Positions 1 to 12,300 of a DNA stretch of 64,000 nt are shown in pieces; position 1 is the first letter of the stretch; each line of letters opens with the position of its first letter. The position numbers and the translations under genes are program-made. The stretch covers positions 356,776,128 to 356,840,127 of the forward strand of contig NC_092873.1 of assembly GCF_028372415.1 (NCBI RefSeq), written 5' to 3'. The stretch is from Notamacropus eugenii. Its lineage: Eukaryota; Chordata; Mammalia; Diprotodontia; Macropodidae. The notes under the pieces are model-generated. The model made no database searches, had not been told where the DNA came from, and worked only from the letters and a program-made list of their open reading frames with translations.

Positions 1-1460
1 TGGCCTCATCTGTAAAGTACAATTGAATTAAATGAACTTAATTGAGGTCTCTTCTAGCCCTAGCATTCAATTATTCTAAATTAGTTGACTGTTGTCAAGC
101 AAGTATCATTCAGATATTCCAAGGAATTTGTCACCTCACTGGGTACTACCTCCAGTGACACAGAGCAGGTTACAGCTTCTTCTTTGCTTGACCATCCTAT
201 ACGACTCTTGTCAGTGTCCTCCTATAAGTTTGCCACTGTGGGGAAAGGAGGACTCTACCCATCATGGAGCACTTTCCTTCTCTTCTCTTCATATCACAAA
301 GGGTTGGCCTGTCCCATCAGTTATAGCTCACTCTCACAATATGACCAAGTCCATCTTCTTTTTTCACACATATACTTCTTTGGTATCATTCTTCACACCA
401 CTTTACAATCCTTTATTGCAGTGCCCATGCACAAGTCTCCATTGCCCTTTAGGACACACCCATTTCAAAGTTCTCCAGACTGCAGTGCTCTATAGCTCAT
501 ATCCCTACACTATAAATGAGTATGTCAATATAATCTGTCCACTCAGGTGTATGGTCCATACACCATCAGTTTGTTTTAATTAGACCATTAAAATGTTGAT
601 AACCGTTCATCACCTAGCAGAAAGGGAGAGAGTCTAGATGTAAACTTGGAAAACTTGACCTCAACTTGACCTCTCCAGTTTGGTCATCTACTATAATCAT
701 TTATAGGGGAAGGATCCTATACCTAGCATATAATCTATATATTCAGTGTTCCAAACAACACTGGTCATCTAGATAACTCATCATTTTATAGATGAAGAAA
801 ATGAGATCCTGAGATTGACCTCCCTTGTGACTTAGCCTATCACACAGGTCATCAATGGCAGAGTGGTGTTCAGTTCCTCTCTCCAAATCTAGCACTTCTC
901 TTCCTTCTTATATTTTTGTCAAGAATTTTGCATTGTGTTACACCTCTTTGTTGTCCTAAGTTTACCCCCTGTAAATTGTGAACTCCCTGAAGGCAGTAAT
1001 TTGGTGCTTTCCCAGGAGAAGTACCTTGCACATTCCTCAGTGTGGTTACTTGTTGTGCCATTGCAATTGCTACTCCCCTTATTGAATTCAGAGGACCAAA
1101 TGCTGCTTAATGCTCATGGGACTTGGCATGGTCACATGAGTAAGTATCAGAGGTGGAGTTTGAATTCAGATCTTCTGGACTTCATATTTAGTACTCTATC
1201 AATTCTCATGCATATACATATTAGAAGATTCTTAAAAAATATTGAATTGAATTTTATTGAATGCCATAGCACTGAGGAGGAAGAATCACTATGGTCACAG
1301 GGAACATATAAAAAGAAAAAAAACTTTCCTTCACTTGCTGTTTAAATACCTTTTTTCAACTCACCCTGTTACTCCTTTCTCTGCTCTTCCATCTTCTCCC
1401 TTTTCCCCTCCTCTCTTCCTCCTACCCCCTGCCATAGTTTTCTATGCTCCACACTCTCTA
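1..1460. other. 3' flank, old SINE and L2 scraps, no gene
   Basis: Positions 1-85 look like the 3' end of a MIR/core-type SINE. Positions 775-905 and 1085-1200 resemble reversed SINE (GATGAAGAAAATGAGAT and similar), and 920-1030 resembles an L2 tail. The overlapping short open frames at 85-583 have no recognisable domain. I see no exon. Confidence 0.5.
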
Positions 1461-1469
1461 TGATTGTGA

Positions 1470-1799
1470 CATTGGCCTCTTTGCTGTTTCTTGATTAATT
1501 CAATCCATGACCCTACTCTGGCATTTTCATGAACTGTCCCTCATACACCAGGATGGAGAATGCTCTCCCTCCTCATCTAAAATTCTACCTTTTACAGGAC
1601 CTCTATGATCATTTACAAATTATTTTGTATAAATTTCCAATATGTCCTCTGTATTTCCAAACAATCCTGTCACTTGTTTGTATATAGTTATTTGTGAGTT
1701 GTCTTTCCCATTAGAATGTGAGCTCCTCAAGAACAAGGACTCTTTTACCTTTCTTTGTATCCCTGGCACTTAGCACAGTGCCTGGAACATACTCAGTAC
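1470..1799 (+). repeat. L2-like LINE 3' end, first part
   Basis: Contains the typical L2 tail phrases: CTCCTCAAGAACAAGGACT, then TTTGTATCCCTGGCACTTAG and CACAGTGCCTGGAACATA. The tail resumes at 2238 (CAGTGCTTAGTAAATGC) and again at about 2557, so later insertions split it. Confidence 0.75.
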
Positions 1800-2237
1800 T
1801 GTGTGGGACGGCTCAGATCCCTACATAAATCAATTATTCAGAGGCCTCTCAAAGTGATGACAGAAAAGAGATTTATTCGATTCTCGAGAAGTGGGGCTAA
1901 CCTGTAGCAGTAGGAAAGCCGAAGAGAAAGAAAAGGGCAGTGATTTATATAGACCCTAACGCAAGTCCCTCCTCCCCCCACTCACCATTATCCTCATTAG
2001 AATCAAAATATGATCTTACGTTCTAGATACAAAATCTAACCAATCTTTTTTGAAATGAAGACATTGAGGAATTATGTGAGTTTTGTCCAATCACTGAGAC
2101 CCTAATACACTACACAGTTTTATATCCTTATATGGAACTATTCTATTCTAAAAATATTGTAACCTTGAGCCTTTACGCCTTACCTCACCCCTGAGAGAAG
2201 AATTACAATCTGAGAAGTCTTCACTAAACCTATCCCA
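1800..2237 (-). mobile_element. Solo LTR of an endogenous retrovirus
   Basis: About 438 bp with TG at one end and CA at the other when read on the minus strand. In that orientation it has a TATA-like TATATAAATC, and downstream AATAAA followed by CTTTTCTGTC, the usual order of promoter and poly(A) signal in an LTR. CTCAGT flanks both sides (1792-1797 and 2238-2243), consistent with a target duplication. No internal retroviral coding sequence is present, so it is a solo LTR. The exact family is unknown to me. Confidence 0.75.
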
Positions 2238-2264
2238 CTCAGTGCTTAGTAAATGCTTATTGAT

Positions 2265-2556
2265 TACAATGATCCAAGTCAGATCTGAAGAATTTATAAC
2301 ACTATCCACCTCCACAGAGAGAACTAAGGAACTCTCAGTGCAGATTGAAGAATATTTTTTTTCACTTTATTTTCCTTCCTTTTTTTTTTTTAGCATGGTT
2401 AATATGGAAATATGTTTTGCATGGTTTCAAATGCATAATTGATATCACATTTTTTTCCTTCTCCATGGGTAGGGGAGGATTGAGAAGAGGGAGAGGATTT
2501 GGAACTCAAAATTTAAAAAAATGTTAAAGATAAATAAATGATAAATAAAAAACAAT
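2265..2556 (+). mobile_element. 5'-truncated L1 3' end
   Basis: Shows the marsupial L1 3' region: AGAGAGAACTAAGGAACTC near 2320, a GAGGAAGGGAGAG-like purine stretch and TTTGGAACTCAAAATTTAAA near the end, then an AT tail. It is bounded by AAATGCTTATTGAT at 2251-2264 and AAATGTTTATTGAT at 2557-2570, a 14-bp target duplication with one mismatch, inside the L2-like tail. Confidence 0.75.
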
Positions 2557-2576
2557 AAATGTTTATTGATCGACTG

Positions 2577-3850
2577 ATTGACCTTAGCTGTTTAAACCTA
2601 TAGAGATTCTTTTAAAGGAAAATTCCCATTGATTCCTTCCTTAACAAGGTAGGGAGACTAACAATCTGACTGTAAGAACCCTGAAATCAAGTACACCTCT
2701 GAGTTTACAATTAGGTAAGGAATCGTCCAGCCTGCATTTTAAAGACATCTCAAACAAATATTTCCTTACAATCAATGCTGTGTACACCTGCAGATTAGCC
2801 AATTACTATCTAAATGGGTGTTCTGTCTATTTCAGTCACTTTAACCAATAGCTTTCTATAATGGAAACAGTAAGACTTATCAGAAGTGTGGAGCACATTT
2901 CTTAGGAGACAGGTGCCAACCTTCAGAGCCCTGTGCATGTTGTAAACACTCAAAGTGGAAACCACACCTAAATACACACTAACTGACTTTCTATGGGACT
3001 TTTAAGGTGTTTTGAATTTGGAGGTGAAATACACCCCAGGACTTTCACAGACTTCCCACCTTTGACAGATTTGTTAATTTCTCTTTACAGGCTTCTTACT
3101 TCCTCCAGTCAATTCCCAGTTCTGCTTGCTCTGGGAGTGACCTTACTTTACTTTCTCCTCCTCTCCTAACCTTTTTACCAAATCTAAATCTAATCGATCA
3201 ACAATCAATTAGTGTTTCTGTGAAGTTCTCACAGAGAGCGTTCTCTGGTCATTGACTCCACTTTTAAAGCCTAAAGTTTTCTCCAACATGGAAAAATTTC
3301 GGTTTAGTCTCAGAACTCTCCAAAGAGAAGTAGGGCCATAGAGATCCATTATTGAAAAGCTTCCTGGAAGATGAGCCATGAGGTGAATTTTGTTATTGTA
3401 GTAGTAACTCAGGAAAACTTTCTAATAAAGAGGGATGAAAATATGCATAAGCAGAGGAAGTGTCTACTGGGCATGAAATCAGTTGGTCAGCGGTTTTTAT
3501 TAAGTGCACTGTGCCAAACAAATAAACAAACCAAAAAGTCCCTATCTGTTAATAACTAGGGGAAATTATCTGTTAATAACAAGGAACATAGAAGAAATAT
3601 ACAGAATAAATTGGAGACAGTCAGCAAAGGGAAGGGTATCCAGAAGGAGCTTGAAGGAAGCCAGAGATGATTGGAGGCAGAAGAGTATCAGATGTAGGTA
3701 GCAAATGTGGGTAACAGTTTATAGAAATAATGAATGTCTTTTAGATTCTTGGGTGAAAAATTATGTACGTTGTTCCCCAGGTCATCTCAAACATGTCCTT
3801 TCCTGAGACTCCTCCTTCTACCTAGTTGCTAGCGCCTCTCCCACCAGGCA
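2577..3850. other. Repeat-poor intergenic DNA downstream of KRT23
   Basis: About 1.27 kb without a recognisable SINE or LINE, unusual for this window. Short open frames at 3371-3701 show no domain or splice-bounded exon I can support. In human, KRT20 lies on this side of KRT23, so regulatory function for either gene is possible but not shown. Confidence 0.4.
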
Positions 3851-3859
3851 TAACACACT

Positions 3860-3975
3860 TTTCTTGAGGGTCCAGACAGTTTCTTTTTTATCATTGTATC
3901 CTCAGCACTTAGCAAAATGTCCACAGTGTAGAGAAGGCACTTAGTAAATGGTTGTTGACTGGCTGATTCCCTATT
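3860..3975 (+). repeat. L2-like 3' tail
   Basis: TATCCTCAGCACTTAGCAAA followed by GGCACTTAGTAAATGGTTG and TTGACTGGCTG, the standard tail of this LINE type. Confidence 0.7.
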
Positions 3976-4034
3976 ACAAAAATCAGACATTCTTTCTGTT
4001 GTGGTAGAGTGGAACATGAGTTACCCTCTTGTTA

Positions 4035-4200
4035 GACACAAAGGGGAAGGTACCCCTGGGGTCAGCTAATCCAGCCCCTGTCATTTTGCAGATGAGGAAG
4101 CTGAGATGTAGGATGGTTAAGGGACTTGACCAAAGGCATACACATACATATAGTAAACTGAGTTCCTCTGACTCTAGAGCCAAGGTCCATTTTGACTGTA
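4035..4200 (-). repeat. MIR-like core SINE fragment
   Basis: Contains TTTTGCAGATGAGGAAGCTG followed by a degraded GTTAAGGGACTTGACC, the reverse complement of the SINE body. Confidence 0.65.
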
Positions 4201-4442
4201 CAACTCTGTCCCCTGTTACTGTTTTTAAGTCTCCTAATCCTGAACCAGATTATCCAAAAGACTTTAACAGCAAGAGAATTGCTAAACTGCAGCATGGAAG
4301 TACAATATCTGATGCCATTTAGTTATGAAGGACCAAGGCTCCACTGTCTTGCCTCTGAAATCTTTGCCCTACCTCTCCCTATTTCTCCTTTGGTTATGGT
4401 GCAGTGGGTAGGGTACCCAGTTATCTTCATCAGTTCAGAAAG

Positions 4443-4712
4443 TTAGGTTGGCACAATGGGTGGAGTGCTGGCATTGGAGTCAGGAAACCTGAGTTCAAAT
4501 CAAACCTCAGACACTTAGTAGCTGTGTGACCTCTGGCAAATCATTACCCTCTATCCCCCTCAGGTTCCTTATCTGTAAAATGAGGATAAGAAGAGGACTT
4601 ACCTCTCAAAGTGGTTGTGAGGCCCAAATGAAATAATGATTGTAAAAGTGCTTAGCTTTTACTAAGTGCTTCATATATAAAAAATATCATATAAATGTTA
4701 GCTCTTATTATT
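4443..4712 (+). repeat. tRNA-headed core SINE (MIR/Ther-like)
   Basis: Begins GGTTGGCACAATGGGTGGAG, has GAGTTCAAATC (B-box-like) and AGCTGTGTGACC, and ends with a TAAATGTTAGCTCTTATTAT tail typical of MIR-class SINEs. Confidence 0.8.
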
Positions 4713-5984
4713 TCTATTAAATAATTCTTGATTAGTGCAGATATTAGCAAATTTTTAAAAAATGAATGATTTTAGTCCTCCACCTGTGAGTCAAACTTCC
4801 AGAAAGTAATCTCATAGGCACTTGGGAAATATAGTTCCTTGTTGCAGGAGGCAATTTAATGGGATTTGGGATTGGATTTAGATCTTGCTGCTGCATGGCT
4901 TTATTTGGTGGAAGTACTTGGCTCAACCTGAAAACACTTCACAATGACATATAATGTTACACTATACTGAGATTTCAGTGATATCTCTCCAAAGTCAAAC
5001 ATTTAACACCTCTGAGTTTTAGCTTCTGCATCTATGTAATGATGGGCTGCAGAGTTTTAAATCCTGTGGTCCTATTCCTTCTTCATTGTTAAGGGCTCAG
5101 ATATCTGTACAAGGAGGACATAGGCTAGATAAACTTCCTGAATATAAGGAATGTGAGAGTGTAGGATGAACCAGAGTGAAACTGTGACATTGCCCCTGAA
5201 GATTTTAAAAAATAGGACAGTGGCCAGGATGTCTTGGATATATAAGTTGGTTTGGCTATCACCATGTCAAGAGGTCAGAAGATGGGTCAAACTCTTTTGA
5301 TTTCAAGTGGATTTCACTGGACCACATACCTCAAGTGTGGCACAATTTCCTACAGTTCCTATTCTGTCTAGTCTTTCTGAACCTAAGGTTACCTTTACAC
5401 CCAGAAAAAGTATTGAAGAAAAATCTTAGTGGAGAGAAGAGGCAGTTAGAATGCATTTAGAAATAACTGTGTTATGGGACATGCCTGGAGGTTGGCAACA
5501 AAGTCTCTCCCTTTTCTAACCCCTTTTACAAAGGGCAGGGGAGAGATGCAGGAGGGCTCATGCAGGCATGGTACTGGGAGGAAAAGATGCCATTTCCTAA
5601 AATGGTGTAGACCAAAGGTAAATGGTAGAAAGCTACCAAGCAGAGAAAGAAAAAAGAACACAACACTTACTTTTCCAAAAGAGTGTGTCAGAGACCCATG
5701 ACAGAAAGCACCAAGCACGAAGTGCTGGGAAAAGAGTCAAGAAGGGAAGAAAAATAAGGGGGAGGAGAGCTGTGTGAATTCTTTGGGGAGGGCTATGATG
5801 ACCTCTAAGGTCATTTCCAGCTCTACTTTCTATAACTCTTATGAAGGACCTTTTTCAACCACCAGTTCATGAAGTACATTCTGAAAACCCCTGAATTAGA
5901 TGATCTTTTAAGGTTCTCTCTTACTTTATTATTAAAAAAAAAATCACAAATCATTAAATTTAATTAATAAAAAATATATACATC
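4713..5984. other. Intergenic 3' flank, nothing firm
   Basis: An old SINE scrap is likely near 4990-5080 (CTCTGAGTTTTAGCTTCTGC). The complementary open frames at 5446-5718 show no domain, and no exon or strong repeat is seen between about 5100 and 5900. Confidence 0.4.
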
Positions 5985-6252
5985 ACAATTGACACAGAGC
6001 TTTATTGGAAACTAAGATCCAAAATGAAAAGAATCTGGAGGTGATAATAAGAGGGAAACTATTTAAATTTTTATTAGTTTGGCAAGGAGAATTAGAAAGT
6101 AGTCATGTTATGGAGAAAAACATGAGTTCTGATGTATGATACACTAATAACTCTGAATGTGACATGTACAACACTTTCATAAGTGGTTTAGGCCTGCCAG
6201 CATTTTCATGAGAAAAATATTTACAACTGGCAAGACTTTTTACATGCTTTAT
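5985..6252 (-). other. KRT23: KRT23 3' UTR (predicted)
   Basis: Sequence between the stop codon and the distal poly(A) signal. It is AT-rich and free of recognisable interspersed repeats, which agrees with it being transcribed exon sequence. Confidence 0.6.
6001..6006 (-). terminator. KRT23: Distal AATAAA poly(A) signal of KRT23
   Basis: CCAATAAAGC on the minus strand, followed within 30 nt by TG-rich sequence (TGTGTCAATTGTGATG) that fits a downstream element. This is the more likely main cleavage site, near 5975-5990, giving a 3' UTR of about 270 nt. Confidence 0.65.
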
Positions 6253-6253
6253 T
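6248..6253 (-). terminator. KRT23: Proximal AATAAA abutting the KRT23 stop codon
   Basis: The minus strand reads TGAATAAAGC. The AATAAA shares its first A with the TGA stop. If used it would leave a 3' UTR of only about 10-30 nt. It may be fortuitous, since a second signal lies about 250 nt downstream. Confidence 0.45.
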
Positions 6254-6332
6254 CAGGTCTGAATCTCATTGACTTTCGAATCGATGACTCTTCCATTCAC
6301 AGTTTCCTGCATTATGGCCTTGATCTTTGGAG
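6253..6332 (-). CDS. KRT23: KRT23 exon 8: C-terminal tail and stop
   Basis: Acceptor is CTCTGCAG|CTCC after a pyrimidine-rich tract. It encodes (A)PKIKAIMQETVNGRVIDSK then VNEIQT and TGA, closely matching the human KRT23 C-terminus. Compared with human, the last residues are shorter (QT stop instead of QKHA, from memory). Confidence 0.95.
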
Positions 6333-9300
6333 CTGCAGAGACAGAAAGTAAAACAATCAGATAATACACGATGAGCGTGTTCCTTCCTCAGTGTTTCCAC
6401 ACCAAGAATGACTTTCTCTGAAGCTTGCATGCTTTGTAACTTCTGAGATAAGAGGGAGCAAAAATACTTAGTAAAGCTGGGTCCATGTAAACTTGTTGGT
6501 GGAGACAACCCCCAATCAAGACTTCTCTTCTCTTTCTTAGTTTCTAGGGTTCAAGTGTATTTTATTGTTTCTTATCATTGCTATCGTTTTATTTAGTTTT
6601 AGTTTTTAGCATTCATTTCTTAAAGATTTTGAGTTCTAAATTATCTCCACCTAAAACCACGTTCAATCTGATATAAGCTATACATTATACTTTAATATTA
6701 ACTATATTTGCACACTAGTCATGTTGTAAAGAAGAATTATAATCAATGAGATGAACCATGAAAAAGAAGAAACAAACAAACCAAAAAAAGAGAGAAAACA
6801 GTATGTTCCAGTCTACATTCTGGGTAATTTTTCTGGATGTAGACAGCATTTTTCATCATGAGTCTTTTGGAGTTGTCTTAGATCCTCAGCAAATGTATTT
6901 TAAGAGAGAGAGGCACTGTGTGGATGACACCTTAGTTCTTGTGCTGTGAACTCACATTTGATTGTAATGGGGATGGGGAACAGCTACAATTAACTGGATA
7001 CAGTCAAATCGAGATGCACACTTAGATTTAAGAAAAATTCTGCTAGAGCATCCTCAAATTTCAATTTGTAAGATTAATTCAAGTTAGCTTTTGGATTGGC
7101 ACCAAACCCCCATCACTGGTTATGAGCAAACATCCCAAAGAACCTTTTCCTGTATGTGTTTGGGAAGGAATGGGATGGTTTTTCATAGCATGTATTCTCT
7201 GTGCTTATGGAGTCCCATGTTAAGCTCTGGGCACCATATTTTAAGGGAAAACTGAAACTCCTGGATGTATTCCTAGGATGGCAAAGATGAGGAGGCATCT
7301 AGAAACAATGCCATTTTAGGAACTTAAAAAGTCTTCAGAAAAAAGATTTAAGTATGGTAAGACAGAACATGAAAGCTGCTCCTCAATTCTGAAACATCAA
7401 ATGAAGTGTCCATATTTTACAATTCTTTTCATTACGCATTTATTCAATATAAGCAATGGTCCGGATTTCTTAAAGTGTGATCTGCAGACCTCTCAGGGTC
7501 CTCAGATCCTTTCATAAGTGTGGATATATTATTACTTTTAAATGAATTAATACTTCAAAATATATTTTAGTTTCTAATACTGTAAGTATCAAAAGATATA
7601 ACCCACATAAATAAGTCCCTTATCCTGAATAGACCTTGGCCTAAAAGGGCCAAAGTCTCCCAGTGCATCCTGGGTCATCTCCAGTCATCCTGATGAATAT
7701 TTGGTCACTGGATTCAGATGACTCTGGAGGAGAAGTGAGGCTGGTGACCTGCGTAGCACTCCCTCAGTCAAAACAAAGGCAAGTGCAAGTCATGTCATCA
7801 TTTCTCGGATGGCATGGTCTCCTTTGGCAACAAAGGACAAACACAACAACATTCAATATATTAGAAGATACTATCTTAGATGTTAGAGGATACACAAATA
7901 AAGATGATGTATACTTTGCTCTTAGGCAAAACACATGGAAACAAATAAATGTAATAGAAGAGAACATATTAAATGGCAGTAAAGAGGGATCTTGACAAAG
8001 TATTGGTAGATATTCAGTAAGTGAATGAATGAAGAGTCTGGACAAGGTAAAATTATTCTTTGTTATTTGGGATATAGACTCCATAGGCAGAAGGACTTTC
8101 TAGTGGAGCTGATGTAGGATGGAGTGGGTTACTTTTCAAAAGAGTGGGATACCCTGAAAATGCTCAACAGAGATTGAATGACTATTCATGAAGGGATGTC
8201 ACAGAAGTGAGAGGGGATTAGTTCTTTGGGTGGGAGGTCGGACTATATGATCTCAAAGGTTCCTTCTAACTCTGAGTCAATGCTTCTGTGATCTCTGAGA
8301 ATAGAATTACTGTTAGCAGATGATATGAGTAATTTTCTTTTCATTTATTAGGATTCTGAAAAGCAGAGTCCTAGTGTATGACAAGGATATTGGCAAAGGG
8401 ATCCTAACTCATGAAATAAGGATATAGAAGGCAATCTGTTCCTTCTCCTCAGTTCCTTGACATCTTGCTATTAGTCAATAAAGCTAGGGCAGACTCTTGG
8501 TCATTCTTTATCAGACCTAGGAGCACATCCAAAGACATGAACTTATGACATGTGCACAATAGGACAGTTACTTAGAGAAATAGTTTGAAACAATAAAATT
8601 CTTTACCTTTCAACTCTGATTTGTAATCTTCTGTTTTTCTGTAAAAGATAAAAGGACTTAGAGGAAAACTACCCCATCATGAATAATAAAATTGACATCA
8701 TTTCAGTTGAATTGGGAGAATAGTAGTATTTGCTATTGCATGTGTTATTATACTCATTTTATGGGTGGAGAAACTGAGACTCCAAAAATTCAAGAGACTT
8801 GCCCAAAGGCCAATAGTTAGAAAGTATCAGGGTATGCAGGTCTCTCTGATTCCAGAGTCACTGCCTTCACCACTAAGCGATGCTACCTCTCATGAGCTTC
8901 CATGCTTGGATATAGACTGCTGCCATTGGAGAGTCAGCATGATGCCTAGGATGTAGAGGCTCTACATTTTGTGCGTTCAAATCACAGCTATCAGAAGGTG
9001 CAAGGGTTTGGTTCAGTGAGATTTTCCCTGACCCCCTTCTTTATCCTGAAAGTAGACTGAGGAGTCATGGAATGTTGACTGTGGACATTTCTGATCAGGG
9101 TCTGGTGAGGTCAGAAATACAGTTTTGAAAAGAGAAAATGTTTAAAAATAATCAAAGTCTGAATTTGAAATGAAAAACCTGGAGTCATCAGGAAGCTAGG
9201 TTCTAAATCTTACTATGACCTTTTCCAGTTGTAAGGTCTTGGGCAAACAACTTTACATCATCAGATCTCAGTTTACTCATCTGTAAAATGGAGGTAATAA

Positions 9301-12300
9301 TTCTTATACTACCTGCCTTACACAGAAGTTGTTAGGAATGCATTTTCTAAAACTTTCAAGTGCGACGTAAGCGTGAATTAATACTATAATCATCAGTAAT
9401 CATAATTTCTGGGATCCTATCCCTGTGGAGTTCCAGGCGAGACTCCCTAAGGAATGAGTCACTGCTGTCTGGGTGGAAGTGCTCCATGGTTGGACTGTCC
9501 CCCTATGCCCCCACTTCTACTTCATCCTCCCAGCCACTGCCTCTCCCTGCTTCTGCCCAGGTGAATGATTTGCCTCTGAGATGTCTTCCAACCATACAGC
9601 TATGATGCTGACTCTAATTCCCTAATTAAGCCTCCACAGACAAAGGCTCAAATGAAATGCTTAACCACATACTGTTTTCACATGATTTAGATCCATAGTT
9701 TTAAAGCTGAAAGGGATTTCATTGACCATTTAGCTCATTTTAAAGAAGAAGAAACTGAGTCCCAGGGAATGTAAGTAATTCGCCCAAGGGATCAGGTAGA
9801 AGACAGCAAAGGCAGGATTTGAACACAGCTCTTCTAACTCCAGAGTCAGCGTTCTCTCCATTATACCATGTGGGTTCTTTGTCAATGCCTTTGACTTACC
9901 CTTTGTCCCCGCCCTCCATGAGGTGGCGGTAGGTGGCAATCTCGCTCTCCAGGTGGTTTTTGATGCCCAGCAGGATCTTGTATTCATTGCTCTGGCGCTC
10001 CAGGTCGTGGCGAAGTTGCATCAGCTCCTCCTCATAATGGGAGATGATCTGCTGCATGTCCTGAAGCTGGCAGGAGTAGCGGGACCTGGTGTCTGCCAAC
10101 AAGCCCTCCAGCGCACATTTCTGAAATGGAAATGAATGCGCCAGGTGGTCACAGCTGTGCTTACATTACACAGAATCTTGGTCCTGGCATTCAGTGCTTC
10201 CTGTTTGTGGTACTCATTGGCCAGCGACCATGTACCATCTGCCCTCTGGGTTGATGGGTCACTTTTTCATGCATATATGGATGTGTGTGCCTTGTTCAGG
10301 GTCACAGTAAAGTATCTGTGTGCTCTAGGAGACATCAGACGAGAGTGACATGCTGGAGCCAACTCACACTGGCTAGCAAATGGCAATTGTTCAATTTTCA
10401 TCCCTTGGAGATTAGTAAAGGCTATAAAGGTGGACTTTATATAGTATTTTACTGGCTATCTAGACTTTAGAAAATGATGGAGAAAATGTTAATGCATATT
10501 CAACTTAAACGTGCATGTTTTGGAGGCAACCGTTAAAACATTTACCTGCAGGCTCCCTCCTGCTCATACAGGGAGGCAACATTCCTCGCTGTCACTTATG
10601 CAGACTGGGTATCACTAACTTCCCAGTGACACAGCAAAGAGGACGAGCTGGGATTAACATTCTGTGTCTTTATAAAAGGGGACATGCCCTGTTGCGTTCT
10701 CTTTCATATTTTGCGTGATATGGCTGGCTCTCTACCTTGCCCACCCTTGGTCTCTCAGATCTGGGATCTCCAGCTTTGCCTCCAAGGTAAACTTGAGGGC
10801 AAAGACCATGACTTTATGTCTGTTAAAATTCTTTCTTTTCTTTATCCTCCATCTTTAATGTCATCTCTTCCAGGAAGTCTCTTCGGATCACCTCTTTAGA
10901 TGGAAATCTCCCTCCTCAAATTTATTTCTTTTTTACTCATTTAAATATTGATGTCATTTGTTTTTTCTTCCACCAAAGTCATTTCCTTATATGTACCTCT
11001 CTCCTTTCAGCTGAACCCTTTTCCTAATGAGTCTTCTCAAATTTCTCATTACACTTTGCTTATCTCATTCTTCCTTGTATCACAGTTATTTGGTTTCCTA
11101 TCTTTTCCCCTCTGGAGGTACAAATTTATGTTATTCAGTCTCAACAGGAACCACAGTAATCAAGGCAATTCTTTAACTCCTCTCTAATTGATTCTCTATC
11201 CTACTTAGTGCAACGGTTTTTTGGCAGTCTTTCTTTTCTCTACTCAAAACTCCCGCTATAACTCTTTCCCTTTCTCTCCCAAATCCATCCTCTCCATTGA
11301 AAGGCTTTGCTTCATGTTTTACTGACAAAATCAGAGTCATTTACCTCAATCTCTCTCATCTCATTTGCTCCTCCTCTCACATCTCCTTGATATCATCCCT
11401 CACCATTTCCTTCTTTTCCCAGTCTAAGACTGGAGCATTTTAGTTACTTAATAAATACTTAGTCATTTCTTGATAGATAGCTTGCAAACTCTTTGAGAGT
11501 AAGACACTGTTTAAATTCCCATCATCCATAGTAAGACCTTGCGCATCGTAGGTGCTTAATAGTGGTTGAACTATATTCCTTTTTACCATCACCCTTTATG
11601 TTCCCAGATATAGTGCTCTGTGAATAGAAGGAACTTAATAAATTTTTTATTGTTTTTATCATGAACAATAGACATCGATCAACTCCATGTTCAATATCCT
11701 AATGGAAGAGAGTTAACTTGGAAACAGTTATGTCCAAACACTTCCTTGTGCTGAAACATCATTCGCAATTCCCACTATTCTTTTGTGTGAGTGTATATGT
11801 TTGTATGAGTGTGTATATATCCCTACTAAGTTACTAGCACAGTGCATCAATTATTTAATTTTAGCTGAAGTATGCTTCACAAACAGTAATTATCACTCCC
11901 ATGAGCCTGAGGCTAGTTCAGACCTGAAGTGTAGCACCCAGCTTTTATTGTTATCTAGTTGCATCCAACTCTTCTTGACATTCTATAAAGTTTTCTTGGC
12001 AAAAATACTGGAGTAGTTTCCCATTTCCTTCTCCAACTCATTTGATAGATGAGGAAACTAAGACAAACAGGGTTAAGTGAGTTATCCAGGGTCACACATC
12101 CAGCAAGTGTCTGAGACCATGTTTGAATTCAGGAAGATGTCTTCCTGATTCTAGGCTCAGTGGTTTATCCACTATGCCACCTAACTGTCCCAGCTTCTAG
12201 CTTAGGTGTTAGAATGCTGTTCATTCCTGTCCTCTGGACAATTCTAGAAGAATAAAAGTGCCTTGCAGGCAAGGACTGCTTTGTGTTTGCCTCTCTGTCC

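Noticed and set aside
85..583. Two overlapping plus-strand frames of 136 and 163 codons
   Set aside because: Low-complexity Ser/Leu/His composition, no domain, no splice or promoter context. They overlap each other in different frames, as expected by chance.
9923..10348. Plus-strand frames across exon 6
   Set aside because: Antisense shadows of the keratin exon and adjacent intron with no domain.
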